Assembly: GCF_016859285.1 (NCBI RefSeq)
Contig: NC_053407.1
Coordinates: 21,235,715 to 21,299,714, forward strand
Length of the DNA stretch: 64,000 bases
Direction of reading: 5' to 3'
Source: Xiphias gladius
Lineage: Eukaryota > Chordata > Actinopteri > Istiophoriformes > Xiphiidae
Shown: in pieces, positions 11,413 through 27,000 of the stretch
Layout of the letters: every line of letters begins with the position of its first letter
Numbering within the stretch: the first letter of the stretch is position 1
Translations under genes and position numbers: made by a program
The notes under the pieces: generated by a model
The model's input: the letters and a program-made list of their open reading frames with translations, nothing else
Told to the model about the DNA's origin: nothing
Database searches by the model: none

Positions 11413-13480
11413 TCAGTATGTAAATGTTTCACTTGGAGACATTGTCAGGAAAGAGTTTACAGTCATTGTTAAGATTCCATTTCTCCCAAATGCACCGTCT
11501 GTTGCTGCATCTGTAAGAAGAAGAAAAACACATCATTCCTTTTGTACTGTAAGATAAACAAAACACAAGTTAACTCAGACAGAGTGCAAAAGCTCATTTT
11601 GGGATTTTTTAAAATGCTTATTATTGTATTATTGTTTCGTGTTAATAATGTGTATTTTAATGTGTTTCGTGGTACTGAAGCACTGAAAGCATTTACTCTA
11701 ATATCATATTTATGAGATATTTATCAAACCTTGCAAACAACACCTTCAAAATAAAACCACAATGTCACGTGACTCACTGAATGTCAGTGTACAGTTAATA
11801 TATTAGTGCATTAGGATCTCACCAGTTATAAAAACAGGGTAACGGGCTGATATATTCTGGACCTGCAAGCGAACCAAACATGTGAGATAGTCAGGATGAT
11901 CTCTTGACATGAGGTCACACTCGTGGTAAGGCATGACCTCCAGTATTCCGGTGTCTTGGCAAGAGTTTAAGAAGTGCTTCTTCTCTTTTGCCTCTGCACT
12001 CAACCTGCATATGAGAGGAGAAATAATAATAGACAAGCAGACAAGATTTCAACAGAAAGGCTTTTTGAAAGTGCACAATCGGCATCAGTCTTTTGTAAAA
12101 TTATGGCAAACACTCTGTAAGTTAACTGTGAATCGGAATTCAAATATAGAAGAGGAAATACAGAAAAACATGGAGGCTGATGGCAGGTGGTGATTTAGAG
12201 ATGCAGTGGGCAAATTTACACACTACATAATTATACACATGTAGTATTATATGCCAGTTAAACTTAAAAAAAATAGGACTCGATGCTAATTACTTTTGGA
12301 AGCAGTTACTTTTCTTCATTTAATATGAGAATGTTTTTTTGTTTTTTCCTTTTTGGAAAAAGGTAATCATAAGTATTAGAGACTGGTAGTAAAAGCCATT
12401 GCCAGAATCTCCCCAGCTGTGGTTATTAGGAGACAAAACTCTCCTACAAAAGGGTGTATCCACACAAAAATTTGAACATGCACTGGCAGGTTCAATATTA
12501 GCACAATAAAGATTGTTGTCAGTGGAAGAGTAAGACTTGTTCATTGCTAAATGGTTAAAATTAATGACGGACATTGCACCTTTTGAATCGCTAACTGCAC
12601 AGACTAATTATTACCAAGTGATGATTTCTGAAGTCTGGTCTAAAACATGAAAACTTTAAGTAAATATTACTACAATTTTTTGGATGAAAATGTTATGTGG
12701 TATTATGTATACTTTGTGCACCTTTTCCCTCTCAGTTTATTGGTTTGTGTTATTTTACTTAATATTAGCTTACTTCTATGTGCTGAGATTTTTTAAATTT
12801 TGTTCAGTTTGTTACCGTTCCTCATTGATTTACTGTAATAAGTTCTCTTGTGCAGAGAGAGACTTTTAGAACAGCTCTGTACTGCCAGATAGAAAAGTAT
12901 TCTTCCAAAGTTGAGCCCTACCTCGCATTTTCTTTCAGCCGACGACTGTCTCTGTAGTGTAACATCCATTTCCACTTCCCCGTTCTGCTTAGCTCTCGCA
13001 GGATTTCTGAGAATTTTTTCATGTTGCCTAAAAATTCATACAAAGTTGAGATCATGAGTAACACTCAGATTAATTATAAAATGCTAAGATAACTAGATCA
13101 CATACAACAAAAACTCCACATACAAAGACTGAGGGGCTCCAATGCTGCTCTGTCAAACATGACAAACCCCCCCCGCGTGAAGAGATCCTGATGGGTGAGA
13201 TTCACAACATCATCTGGTTCGTCAATTCCAGCAAAGTGCACACCTGGTGACTTCTTCAGCTCAAGCATATGTGGGACCTGTGATAGCAGAGTAATTAGTT
13301 CATGACTATTTATTGCAAAAGGCCTGTTGTTATCTTTCCCAGCAGCTGATCTGTTACCTCACAAATGTGCTCTGCAATGTCTTCATTCCTGATGATGATG
13401 AGTAAGGATGAAGAACTACCCTCACCAAGGAAGAACTCAGATGGCTGTACGGCAGTATGGCCCTCTGCCTCTAACTGTGC
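11413..13480 (-). CDS. tasor2: tasor2 exons 18-22, conserved C-terminal domain
   Basis: These five short exons encode about residues 2746-2965. They include SSSLLIIIRNEDIAEHICE, the motif VPHMLELKKSPGVHFAGID, DLFTRGGFVMFDRAALEP, KWKWMLHYRDSRRLKENAR, EVMPYHECDLMSRDHPDYL, VQNISARYPVFIT and the terminal GRNGILTMTVNSFLTMSPSE. The order matches the C-terminal PIN-like region of the TASOR family; the fold name is from family knowledge. The TGA stop is at 11413-11415. Confidence 0.9.
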
Positions 13481-16400
13481 CTTTTGAAAATAAAGGAGAA
13501 ATCACAAATCCTTTAAAGCCACTTTCCACTAGTAAGTCTTACACTGCTTTGATCTAATTTTAGAAAAAAAATATCCCAATGACTTGACTTGGTGTCATAC
13601 ATTTTGGGACAGCAAATGTCCAGTGCTTATTAAGAGACTGCACGATGTCCTTGAATTTAGCATTCCTCTTATATGATCTTTAAGTCTACTTAGTGGCTAC
13701 TTACCTCCTGATATCACCACGATAAATTGTACAATAAATGAGACATCAAATAAGACAAATTATATCGAGTTGTAAGCTGATGCATGGACATGCCTCAGTC
13801 TTGGCTTGTGCAGTGAGGATCATGACTGCTTTTACAACCCTCTTGAGAATATTATTTTACTGATCCTGTACCCAAAATGTATCTTTGGTCATGAAACACT
13901 CACTGCCCTAGCCTTAATAAAGAGCAGTAAATGTTTGTAGACTGCTCCATAATGAAGAACAGAGGCTGTGATCACTGGTGTTTAAAATGAAATTCAAGAG
14001 GGACAACAATTCAAGGTGTAAAAAGGTATCAAAACGACCATATAAAATTCTCAACTCACTCCCGTGCTCATGTACTTACTCAGAAAATACATTACCCCGT
14101 TACATTCATTTTATTTTATTTTTTAACCAAACTATGACTAAACACACTGCTTTTGTCTCAGTCCACATGCACAACCTTGTCAAACAAGCAAGCATGCACA
14201 TTAGAGCGCGGTGTTAGTCCTGCTCTATTTATTTTAACAACTGTTTGTTCTTGGCCATGGGAACAGCTTGTACACATTTGCTGATTTCATGGTCAAGAGT
14301 GAACTTTCAGACCAAGCTTCTAAGCCAACATGTCGAGAAGTCCTTAAACTGCTCTGTAAAAAATTTCAATATTTCCACTCTTCCATGATAACTGTGCTCC
14401 ATGTACTAAATAACCCCCTCTGAGAACCTGCTGAGGGACTTAACTTAAAGGTCAGTTCTATTTTCACCATATCCTGACCTATGGGCAAACAGGTCATGTC
14501 CAACATGTAATACATATAACAAGCACAGTTCCTCATGCAGGTTGTTATGTGATACTTAGCGATATACCTTACAAACAACACTGAGGTGCTGTATGCATCT
14601 GTAGTCAGTGCTCATGCTGCAATCCGTTGGTCCATATGACAGGAATGTATAGCAAAAGACGAGGGCTGCAACAAATGTCTACTTTCATTAACGTTCATCT
14701 GCCAATCATTTTCTCTATAAATTTATTTGGTCAATAAAATGTTAGAAAATAGTGAAAATGCCCATCATTAAGTCCAAGGTGATGTCATCTGATATCTCGT
14801 TTTCAACAACAACAACAACACAACAATCCGAAACCTAAAGATATTTGCTCTTCTATCACATAAGACAAAGAAAAAGCAGCCAATCCTCATAATTGAGAAG
14901 CTGGAGGTAAGGAAACATTGGCATTTTTGCTTGAAAAATGACCGAAACTATTAATCAGTTACCAAAATAGTTTAATATTTTTCGGTTGATCGACTTATCC
15001 ATTAATCAACAAATCATTTCAGCCCTAGAAAAGACGCCACTCTCTTCTTTAAATGTTGGAAAATTGAGGTGTGCACAATGTAAGCACCTGCTCATGAAAA
15101 GATTACTATGGGAAAGCAGAGAAATGGATTATTCTGCAAAAGCAGGGTGAGAAATTTGCAAGGACATTTTGATAATTTTTTCCTTGCCATGAATCCAAGC
15201 TGACCACAACCTCCTCTCTCCATTAAGGAATAAACAACATCTTTGGACTTGCAACGTTTGTACATGGAATGAGTGTTACACTGTCAAAAAATACATTTTT
15301 GGTGGCATATCACTTTAATGGCTTTAGGAATGCAGGCTACATACAGTATATCACTGAAAAATATAGTTAAAAGAAATACTGAATTAGAAGTTTGTTGAAA
15401 ACTCGTCTTACCTTGCTTTCCTCAAAGAGGGCATCATCTGAAGTCACTAATATGTAGAATCTGTACTTTGCTTTACAGGATTTCTTCACAACTGAATTCA
15501 GATTACTTCGAAAGGTCTCATCCATCTCTCTCTTCATTTGATCACAGAAGTCAAAATGGTTACTTGGTTCAGTGTTTTTGTAACCTCTGTCGATTCTGAA
15601 GTGCCTAGGTCTACATGCGACCTTTTTGTGAGCACAAACGTCATCCATCCTTGCCTTGTACAACCTAGCACATTCTGCAGTTCCACCAGAAACTCCAGCA
15701 TGTTCCTCGTCTGTTCCTTGAGGTAATTTTTGAGGATGCAACGTCTTTTCTTCCTCTGTGGAGTCTGCCATGTCTTTCCTGTCAGACATGTCTACCTTGA
15801 TTTTTTGTCCAAAAAGTGACGGTGCATTTAAGAGATCCAGTGAATCCTCCTGCTCTTCTAAACTGGAAAAGTGCATGGTCACAGGACTAGCACAAGACAA
15901 CTTCAGTTTTTCATGTTTGTCCTGTTGGCGGATGGATCCTCTCTTACTCCTTTTCAAAAGCTGTTTCATTTGTTCTGAGAAGATAAGGCACTCCTGTTCC
16001 ATTGATGCCCGAGTGAGGTCATCTTGTAGGCACCTCTGAGAAACTTGTTCCAGAAAAGAATATGATCTCTTCTGGTTGGTGTTATAGATTGTACATAAGA
16101 GTGAGCTTTGAGGTCCCAAGATGAGACTATCATCAACTATGCGATTGTCTTTGTAATCCACAAATGAAGTTGATGCCTCTGAGCAGTCTTTCTGATCCAT
16201 CTCAATGTTCTCTTTAGTTGTTTGCCCAACTTTCTCATGTAAACTATATGTCAAGAAACTTTGGTGACCATCACTTTTTGCCGATTCAAGTGACTGCATG
16301 GACAGGGATGATGAAAAAATCTTGTTGAATTTTGAAATGTCCCTTCCTTGGTACTTATATGAAGGATCTAAAAGTGCACATTTAATTTTATGCGAGTTAG

Positions 16401-19400
16401 ATTTACTGTCACTAACATTTGACAACCAACTTCTTTTGCAAGAAAAGCCACTGGGCTCTTGCTTATCATCATTTAGTCCAGAATTAGCTTTGAAACTTTC
16501 TGTGTTCTCCAAGGGCACAGTAATGGGTGTGGTGTATGTGACTGCAGGGGTTTTTGTCTGTTTATTTTTCGGAGAATAATCTATTTGTCCATCTTTAGAG
16601 ATGCAATCTGCTTGACTTTCATCACTCTTAGAGGGCTTCACAGCCATGACAGGACGCTCACTGTATGAACGGGGTTCACGGCTTAAACTGGACTGTGATG
16701 TTATTTTATGCCTATCTTGCTCGATATTTGGTTTAATGGTTTTCAAACACTCAGTAGATGGAATAGGTGAGTAGGAATGAAAATAATCTTGTCCTATAGA
16801 GGTTTCCTGTACCTTATCTGTTCTTCCAAAATAGTGCTGAGGAAGTGGTGAGTCCGTTTTCTTTAACTGCAACCTAACACCAAGTACTTCCTCTAATTTA
16901 CTTTTGAAAGGTGATATAAGAAAGTGATCTGATGATTCTTTGTGCAGATCTTGTGAGGTAGAGGCTGACACAACCATCGGCTTTGTATTGCTTATGTTCT
17001 TGTCCTTGAAGTCAGCCAAAGTTTGGCTTGGGGCTAAGCAAGGGGGGATGTACTTGCTGCTGAGATTAGGGGTTTGTTTAAGACAGCTTTTCATACTACC
17101 TGTTTCAATCTCGCTGGATTTGACGGTGTGGATTGATGTGGAGAAGTATTTATCTATACTTTGCAGAACCTTTGGAGTTCTTAGTTCGAGATCAGGATGA
17201 AGACCATAAGGAGGGTTGGGATGACCGCTATCTGTAGACTTGTAACAAAGTTTTTGCTTAAGAGGCATCTCATCCTTTATAGGGGTTGAGGTTTTGCTAA
17301 AACATTTTTGACTAATGTTTTTGTAGGTTTCATTACTAGTAAAAGTAGATGTATTGATGCTAGAGCCAGAACAAGGTATGCACTCATGTGGCTTCTCATC
17401 TATAGTTGGGGTAGGGCACCTGTCATCAGATCCACTTCCCACGACTATTGGTTGGTTGGTTTCATTTACATCAAGAGGAGAAAGTTTGCCAGTAGACAGT
17501 TCCTCCTTTTTACTGTACATTTCAGATGTGCTGCATACCTCTGTGGGTAAGTCAGGGTACTTAGCTCCACTGATTAATGGTATTCCTTTCTGGCCTTGAG
17601 CAACTTCTTCAACCTTGCTTTGAAGGTGAGAGATATGTGATTGTACTATATCCTCTCCAGAGATGTCTATTCCAATAAATGGAATTACAACCCCACTATG
17701 ACTTTTTTCCAATCCCTCATTTGTTTTGCTCATTTTGAGATCTTTTTCTTTAGACAATGCCTCTACAGCTTCACATGTTTTTATAACCTCACACTGAGGT
17801 GAATGAGACTGGTGATGAAATGGTTCATCTTGAGTTGCATTATCTTTTTCCTCTCCCACAACTGATTTGGTTTCCTGATCTTCATGATCATCACTACTTA
17901 GACCAAAATTGAAGATTGCCATTACTGTGTTTTGGCTTCCTGTTTCCAAACTGTCCTTTGACTGGGGGTTAGATCCAGTTGCAAAGGACCCATCTAATGA
18001 ACAGGTGCTCTCATCAGATATGGGTAATGCTGCCTTCTGATGTGCCTCATCTGCTAAACAAATATCATTTTTGGAATTTTCCTCAATTGCAGGTTCATTA
18101 ATAACAGGCTCCATTTCAGAGTGAGTGTGATGAGCTTTTTCTGAAATGGCATGTTCATCTGCCAATGCACTGCCATTTGCACATAGCTTTCTCAACTGCA
18201 AATATTGGCAGGCATCTTCTTTGTTGTCTGCTTGTGGTGGTTGCTTGTCAAATGATGCTTGGCAACTACAATCTGTAATACAATCTTTCTTTACTGAATC
18301 AGGGCTCTCACACATCATAAGTAATGGCTGATTAATCAAATCACCCACATCTTCCAAAGCTGAAACGCAACTGTCTTTCTCATCAAGTCCATCGTCTTTT
18401 CCAAAGTGAACTTCATCTGTGATCATTTTACCTTCATGTACTGTGCAACAATCCTGATCTGTGTTAACATTTTCAGCCTGGCCTGGTGAGACTGCTTTAG
18501 GTTCCTCCCTTGATAACTGCTTTTGCGTCTCATTTTCAAAACAAATTTCATTGCAGATGATACCCGATTCTTTGCTTGTAGAGTCATTATATGTATGAAT
18601 CATTTTTGGAGAAGGTTCTATATTGCCTTCTTGGCATGAGTTTTCTTTCACTTCCGAGTTTTCCCCATCTTTGGATTCATCATGCTCATCTTTATGAACC
18701 ACCTCATCTGCTTCTTTGTTGGACTCAACCTCTTCGTCTGTCACAGATTTGGATGATTCTGTTTCATGTTTTTGAACCAAACTCATCTCTGCAGTTTCTG
18801 AATTTTCAATGCCATCTTTTATAAGTGTCTTCTCTGTGTTGCATCCATGTAACATGTGGCCAATTCCTGAAGAAGTCTGAACATTTTCCATCCGAATGGA
18901 TACACTTTCCATCTCTTCTGGTGGAGAAATGAATGATGCATCACCTTTAAAAGATGGTATCTCAGTGTGCTCCAGGCAGCCAGCTTTTTGCGAATGACCA
19001 CAAGTTTTCTCATTTTCATGGATGCTTCTGACATCATTAACCTCATTAATAATCTCTGTAGAGTGTACTTTCGTTTTGTAACACTGGAGAAAGAAAGAGT
19101 AAACAGAATATACAAATACATATTATAAACAGCTTCAACCACTGTTCCTCTTGGCTAATTCAGTTTTTCAATGTTTTGAAAATTTTTCCATGATTTTTCA
19201 AGGTCACTTTTTCAATTGTTGCGCAAGCAATTCAAAAAATGTGAATACGGTAAATGACAATTACAAAATGTTATATTAAGCTGAAAAATGCAGAAAGCCA
19301 CAAAAAACAAAGAAAACGGCACTGGGTGAAATTTTAGTATTAATTTTGGGATTAAATCCATCCACACATATTTGTGCCCACCTATCATACACAGCCCATA

Positions 19401-22400
19401 ATACAATGAATGGGATGTATAAAGGCCTTCCCTTTCAATTGGTAAAATCCCTGTAGCCAACATACAGTACAGTTGGAGCTCTGGAGTGTGAAGCAGTTGG
19501 CATGAGTGTTTTTTGACGCCCATTCAGATGCCATAGCACCCTGCTGGAACACAGTGGATTGTCCCTTCCAATTAATCATTTTATCTTCAATAGTTCTTTA
19601 TTGGTATGCAGTTATTTATGCCAGTGATTGTATGCCTATAACTACAAGCAAACACAAACCTGGTCATTAAATTATTTTATATCCTAAAGACCATCTGAAA
19701 ATCATGACAAAAACATTAATCGGTAACAATCTTTCTCCAGTATAACAGTAACTATAGAAACAAACCTGTAATGTGTCTGCCTCCTGTAGTCCCATGGATG
19801 ACTTGAGTCTCTTCAGTGTTTCACTTGCTTCGTTCTGTTCACCGGACACAGAAGTCTCTTTTCTGTTGACTTGTGGATCTGAAGTGACAGTCTCTGCACT
19901 GGAATTTCTCAGTGAAAAGTCCAAAATCACAGATCCTTGGTCCAAGACTGAGTTATCTTTTTTGCTGAGGTCCAAAGCTTTTGCAATTGAAGGGTCTTGT
20001 GTGTCTTTTACCTTCGGGAAAGCACCAATAGAATTCGCCTTGAGCTCAGACTGAGCTGGTACTGATACCATTCCACTGGATATTTCCAAAGAATCATTCT
20101 CTTCTGAACATGGGCGTGTAGAGTTCGAGTCAACGTGAAAGAATCTAGCTGTTGACCGGCTGTAAAATAGACCTATCCACATGTGGACAATGAGCTGTAC
20201 CTCTTCAGCTGTGTCTTGAATGGAGAAATCCCACGGTCTATCGAAGATGCAAAATGTACAAAAATTAGCTGTTTTAGTTAAATAACTTTTCATGTCATCT
20301 AAACTAAAAGTTCGTTTTACTGCATATTGTCCACATTTGTCAACTAGATACAACAGGTATAGCATTGACATTATGTGAAAAGAAACATTTTTATATTTTA
20401 TACTGATTCTTTGTATAAATAAGTAACACAATATACATACCCATGCAAGGCTCGTATGATAGCTCTATCGTTTGAGTCACATGCAAACTTGCTGTCTCGA
20501 TTAAAGTCATAGTTTTCGTTCCATTCCCTTGTGACTTGGACAGCTCCATCCTTGTTACCAAAGGTGCGGGAGTGTCTGAACTTTCGCCTGCACACCATAT
20601 GTTTTTTCAGGTATTCTGGAGTCCTGTGGTTGCGTTCACCTCTGTCTTCCTGACATACAGAGGGGTGTAGTGTTTGAATTCCATCACCGCACAATTGCTG
20701 GTGATGGTGCAGCAGTCTGGTAGAACCACTTAAAGGGGATACCTGGAAGGGTGTACCTAGCAGACCCAACAGCAGAGGGGAAGACGAGGGCAATGAGTAA
20801 GCATGTTCTTTAGATATTAAGCCAACCAATTCACTGTCTCCCACAAGATAGCTTGGTGAAGGAGACTCAAGAGGCTCAACAGGTCTAGCAGCAGGCTGTC
20901 TAAGCAGAGCATGAAGAACAGACTCTTGTTCAGCACTGGCAACATCTTTTGTATGGCCACACTTCTTCAGCCTTGTCTCAGGTTTTCTCTCAAGTGCTGG
21001 GTCTGGTTGTGGTGGAACCTGGTCGTGACTGGCACTGAGTGCCAAGTCAGCAAGTAAGTTCAAAGCATCTGTAGATGAGCAAGAACTGTTTGTTTTTTCC
21101 TTAACAGTCTTCCTGAAAGAATAATCCCTAGTACACTCTTTGTATTTGAGTTTTTCAGCAGCAAAACATGCTGGCGTTTGAAAATGCAACCACCCTGTGA
21201 AGACAAAACAGAGGAGAAAAAAGAGAAACTGCATGAAAATAAAAAGTAGCACATTGAAAGCATTTGAAGTATAGCAATGCATGACTTTTAGGAACTTATC
21301 ACCAACATATAAACTATGCCATTGTTTCAAACAAAGGAACTGGTTTGTTAAGCCAGTACTGGCCATAATGCAGCATAAGTGAGAAAAAAGCAAAAGCAAA
21401 TAAAAAATTAGCAAATACTTAGCAAAGCGCAGCGATACCATGCTGAGGACAATCGCGGAAGTGACAGAGCCAAGAAAAGGGTCAGTCAGTTTCAATATCA
21501 TGCACAATGCTGAAGGGGTTTTACACATTATATACAAAAACATGCACTCCAAATCTCATAATTTTGAAATATGACTTACATTTCTTTTTAATATATTCTG
21601 CGGAGATCCCTTGATGCTTTTTCAGTGTTTTAATCCTACCCCTTCTTGGGGAAATTGATGGAGGCCTTTGTATGATTTCAGGGTGTTTTTCTAAAATGGT
21701 TTGTTCTTGTGTTTCGGATGAGTCTTTCCTTAGTTGAGTATCCTGACCCTCACTTTTGTGCACCTTATCTGGTTTCTCTTTAGGGGTCAGGCCTAAGGCA
21801 TATGCAAAATGAGGGTCAACTGATAACATCTTTGAAACTTCCTTGACACCTACATTGGTGGTCTGGACACTTGTAATTGCATTATTATTCTTCAATGCCT
21901 CAGCGTCGTATTCAGAATTACCCTTCTTGCGAGAAGGCTCAGTGTTCTCGGCAGTATCTGTAGTTGTTCCCTCTGGCACAAGGAAATCGATTTTTCTCTT
22001 TCTACTTAAAAGACCTGATTTTAGTTTACTCAACAGAAATCCACCCTTTGTGGCACACTTTCCTGATGAGAAGGTATCAGTGTCTGTGCCATCATTCTTA
22101 GAAGAATGCTCACTACTATCTGGTTTCAAAGGCAATGAACCATTGTCCGATTGTCTCAAAAGGCTATGTTCAATATTAATATGACTGTTCATGACATTTT
22201 GAAGATGGTTCCTTCCATCCTTGGATGTTGTGGCCACTGTTTCATCCACTGCTGTCTTTGGAACAGTGCTAGACTCTTGCTCTATTTCAACTTGAGCATT
22301 CACAGAGGCATCAACCAACATTTTTACAGGGTGCTTTTCATCTTTTGTACATTGAAGCTTATCCTTTAAAGACTTAATCTGATCAGCAATATCTACAGAT

Positions 22401-23985
22401 CCATGAGGAACCAAGATTCTTCCACATTCACTGATAACTGGCTTTAAATCCCAGCGCTCAGTTTTCTTTCTTAGAGGACAAACTTCAAATTCCATTAAAA
22501 TGGTGCCCTCCAAGATCTGCTGTCCAGGGTTTGATTTTTTCTCCTCTGCTACTGCTAAACCGACAGTAGCAGATCTTACTCTCTTATTTTTAGATGATAG
22601 TTTTCCAAATTTGCGTTTTCGCCTTCGTAATTTTCTCCAATCAGTATTCAAAGGATTGTTCAGTTGTGAGTGGCCTGATGATTCCTTGGCCTGGTCATCC
22701 TTCTGACTCATCGAGATGTCATCCTCCCCTGATAATTTGACTGTTTGTAAACTGAGAGTCTCAACACAAGCTTTAGATGCCTTTTTCAGTCCTTTAGAAT
22801 GTCCCCGGTGTATTTTCATTCGTTTCGTTTTTGTGAAGTTGGTGTCCTCAGGGCAATTGTTATTTTTGATTATGACAGTCTCATCATGCAGAGAGTTCAC
22901 TCCTGCTGTTTGCAATTTGGCTGCTGAAAAACCAGAAAGCTGAAAGTCATTATGCTTTGCTGCTGACACGGAACTGATCACACTTAAACTCTCATCAGTG
23001 ACAGCTCGCTCTGCTGAAGTGATGCTGACAATCAGCTCTGCTGAAAGGTCATCTGATGTAGGGGGAGTCAGGAGATTTTTTGCCTCTGTATCAACAGTTG
23101 TCATCAGTACAGTCAGGTCACATTTTTCATTGTCTTTGGTTATGTCTCCAGCTTTCAAATCATCTGGTACAACATTTTGAAGTACAGCTGTTAAGTCAAC
23201 TTGTGCTTCAGCACTTGTTATACAACTGTCCACAGATGTCTCAATATTTACAGGAGATTTCTGGTCTGTCAACTGGTCTTCTGACCCAGTGTCGACAGGA
23301 TTGGCTGGCGCCTCCTCAGGAGATGACAGACAGATGTAGACATCGTCATCAAGGTCTTCTCTTCGTTCCTCTTGTCCATCTGTCAGGATTTCTGAAGCCT
23401 TTGACACTGGCAGTTGAAAGGAGACTGGTTTGGTCATGTATGACCTGAAGCTCTGCCAAGCTGTGTTAGTCCACTCGGGGAATGAGTAGAAGTGTTTGTG
23501 GGCATCCGGCACATCATACTCATCTGGAAAGATGCTGACTTCCCTTGAGGGACTTAATGCCAACCCAGGATTTATCAGTGCTGCGTAACTCTGCATATGC
23601 TTTACCAACACTTCACTGAGTTCTTCACTTGGGTCGAGGGGTTTTTTCTCAATTTCACCCTCTGCATAACTTAGCACGGGTAGAACCCGAAGGATTTCAG
23701 ATGACATAGTTGCTTTTCTCTGCCCAGATTTTGTGTCTGTGATAAATCAAGAAAGAATACTTGTTTAATCTCTGCTTTTGTTTCCTTGAATGTCATCACT
23801 GCTAATCAACACAAATTACAAGTGTCACTGAGCGGTGAAAATGTAAATTAATTTAAGGGATGTGAGAAACATAAAATGAAACTATCCATTAGAAAAACCA
23901 TGCTGTAATCACCTCTCTGTATAACCCGTGAGTCTGGAAAAACAAACATGCCTTGCAGGACCTCAGTTGCTTTTGACCCAGTATC

Positions 23986-24017
<32 letters not shown>

Positions 24018-27000
24018 CAAAAACAAACAAAAAACAAAAACAAAACACACAAAGAAATGTAGCTAAGGTTGGATAATGCTTGTTTTGTCATGACACTGAC
24101 AACCTCATACACTTTCCACCGTCACCATTTTCTTATCTTACCATCGTATGTGAAGAAATGGGAGGAGTGCATTAGGATAAGAAAACCACCATCATTCAGC
24201 AGGACAGGGAGAGCCTGTGCGAAAATGAGTTTGTCAGGTACATTTGGTTAGATATTAGATTTTGTTTGATATTTTAAAAAATGTACATTTTATCACACAG
24301 TGCCAATTGATGTGAAAAGGAAACCAACTGTTGTAATGCAAGGGAATTTCCAGAGCTGAAACCATTCGCTGATCTATTGACTAGTTAATGGGCAAAAAAT
24401 AATTAATGACAATTTTAACATTCAATTCATTGTTTAAGTAATTCTTTGATAAAAACATCTGTCATTTGCTGGTTACAGTTGTAAAATTGGATATGTTCAA
24501 CTTGGTTTTCTGTCTTTCATATCAGTGTAAATTGAGTGCTTTAGGTTTCTTACTGAATAAACAATTTGGGCTATGATAAACCATGATCATTTGTCAGTAC
24601 TTTTGACTTTTTATGGAAAGAATGACTAATTACAACAATCTCTAAGAGGACAGTAATAAACAAACTCACAAGATCTTTCTCCTTGACCTCCTGCAGAAGC
24701 AGAGAGAGTGCATTGATTTCTTCCGCCTCAGAAGGAACAAGTTCAAACAGACTGCAGTATAAGCCATCCACAAAGACTAAAAGACAGCACAAAAAAAAAA
24801 AAAAAAGCCAAATTCATTACTATACATTCATTATATCCAGGAATTATGTTGAAACATTCCTTAAAAATATATCTCTTGGATAATAAAAACATTTTTCTGA
24901 CACACCTTCACCAGAGAAGCAGGTTTCAAAGACAGCCTTTGGCAAGAGCTGCATCAGATTTATCATGGAAATGGCTCTGTCAGCTTTGACCACTGGTGGC
25001 CTTAAATGGTAACAAAAACAAAGAACAGAATACAGCTTGTATAATCTAAGTCAATAAAGAATACAGCATACATTTTCTATGTTCGCCTTTAACTTACAGT
25101 TTTGCAGGAATCGAAGCCCCTGCTGTAGACCTCAGCCCAACATCATAGAACTGGGTGCCTATTTGAAGCTGACCCCTCCATGGCAAGTAATGACAAACTA
25201 AAATAAAATCATCAGATACAACAACTATTAAAAAAGTAACATGCATGTTCATTAGAGGCCATTTTCAGTAAATTAAATACACTCAGTGGCCACTTTATTA
25301 GGTACACCTGCGAAATCAAATCATATTCATATCACAATAGGCTTCATAAATGTAGAATGTGTGACAGAGCTGTTGTACTGGATTGCAATAGATTTTATAG
25401 GTGTACATAACTCTGGCCAAGGAGTGTATGTTCACATACAAATTACTGACAAATAAACCACTGCTATTATTTAAATGGTACTAGGTGTAATATTTGATGA
25501 ATAGATAGATGTGTATTACATTTGATTACATATTATTAAAAATTCGGCAGAAATATAGGCTCTTTCTGTGGCTGAATTACCACATCATAAACCTTATGGA
25601 AGTGCTACAGTACTGCTTTTTGACAACACCGTACAGTATACGGAAAAACACTGCTGTACTTGGTATATGTTACTCACCCAGTTTTTTCTCCTCACTGTTA
25701 AGACAAATAAGGAAACAATTAATCAATATGACTTAAATATTCTTAACCTGTATTAAATTGTATCAGATCAGGAATATACTATAATCCTCAGGGCAGAGAA
25801 TGTGTTGCTATAGTGTCACAGTACCTTGTCTCCTGTGGTGCTACAGGTGTTGCTTTGGTGTCCGTATATGAAAACGATACAATAGCAAAAGGACAGGCAG
25901 CACTGGGAGACTGAGCCGTTTCATTGCTTCCATCATCTAACAGCTCATACACGAAATACTGCAAGAACAAAAACATGAGGCACTTGAGCTGCCTGACGTC
26001 ATTTCATTTTTCCTTCTTAACTTGCTTTCATGCATTATGGTGCTCAACAATATTGTGCTGACAAGGATGCATCCACACACAGACAAATGTGAAAGACACA
26101 TAGATGCCACTTCCACAACAACTGAGGACTGATACACTACTAGTGACAGGTGCAATGATTTGATGTAGTCAGTATAGTGTGTTACAGTGTTATTAGCATG
26201 CATTTACATTTCTGTAAAGTTTTAGTTCTATGTAAAATGAAGACTGAAGCAGTGAATAATCTCTGTTGCAATCAAACCAATTCACAAATTAAGCACATCT
26301 CCAAATTAAAATTGCTGTTGACATCATGGCACCCAGTCACATGCCTCTTCTTACCTGGGTTCTCTCAAAAGCAAGAAAGGAGCTGGTTTGATCAGATACT
26401 GAGGGCAACTGTTCTGACACGTGGCAGTCATACCCCACAGTGGGTGCTGTGAAATTCTGGGTGTAGTTCTCTAAAACCTTTTTAACTCTCCCCTGATGGT
26501 AAAAACCAAGGACAATGATTTTATTCATAGAGTAATATATTTTCCTTGAATGAAAACACAATAACCACATTTCTCCATACAACCATTTCACGATTCCCAA
26601 TTACCTTTGTTAGCCTGATGATGGCAATGTATCCAGATTTCCCATGATACCAGCGATTCAGATCCAAACAGTCAGAGTACATTGATATGTAAACACCTGA
26701 GTAAACACAGAAAACTTTCATTTGATGTGTATTCAGGTAGAAATAAACACAGGAATGGTGAACTATTAACATGTGAAGACGTCATTAAAAAACTATAATG
26801 TTTCACTCATAACGCTGCAGAGGCTTTCCAAACAACTGACACTCCCACAGCAGCACAGCTGTACCTTGAAAGACAAATGTGTTGGAACTACCAAGGACAA
26901 ACCACATGCTTAACTACTATCTGAATGACCTCACCCACTGAAAATGTACATGAACTCACAACAAAGTCGATGTCCTCCCACTCATGAAAAACAACAATGT

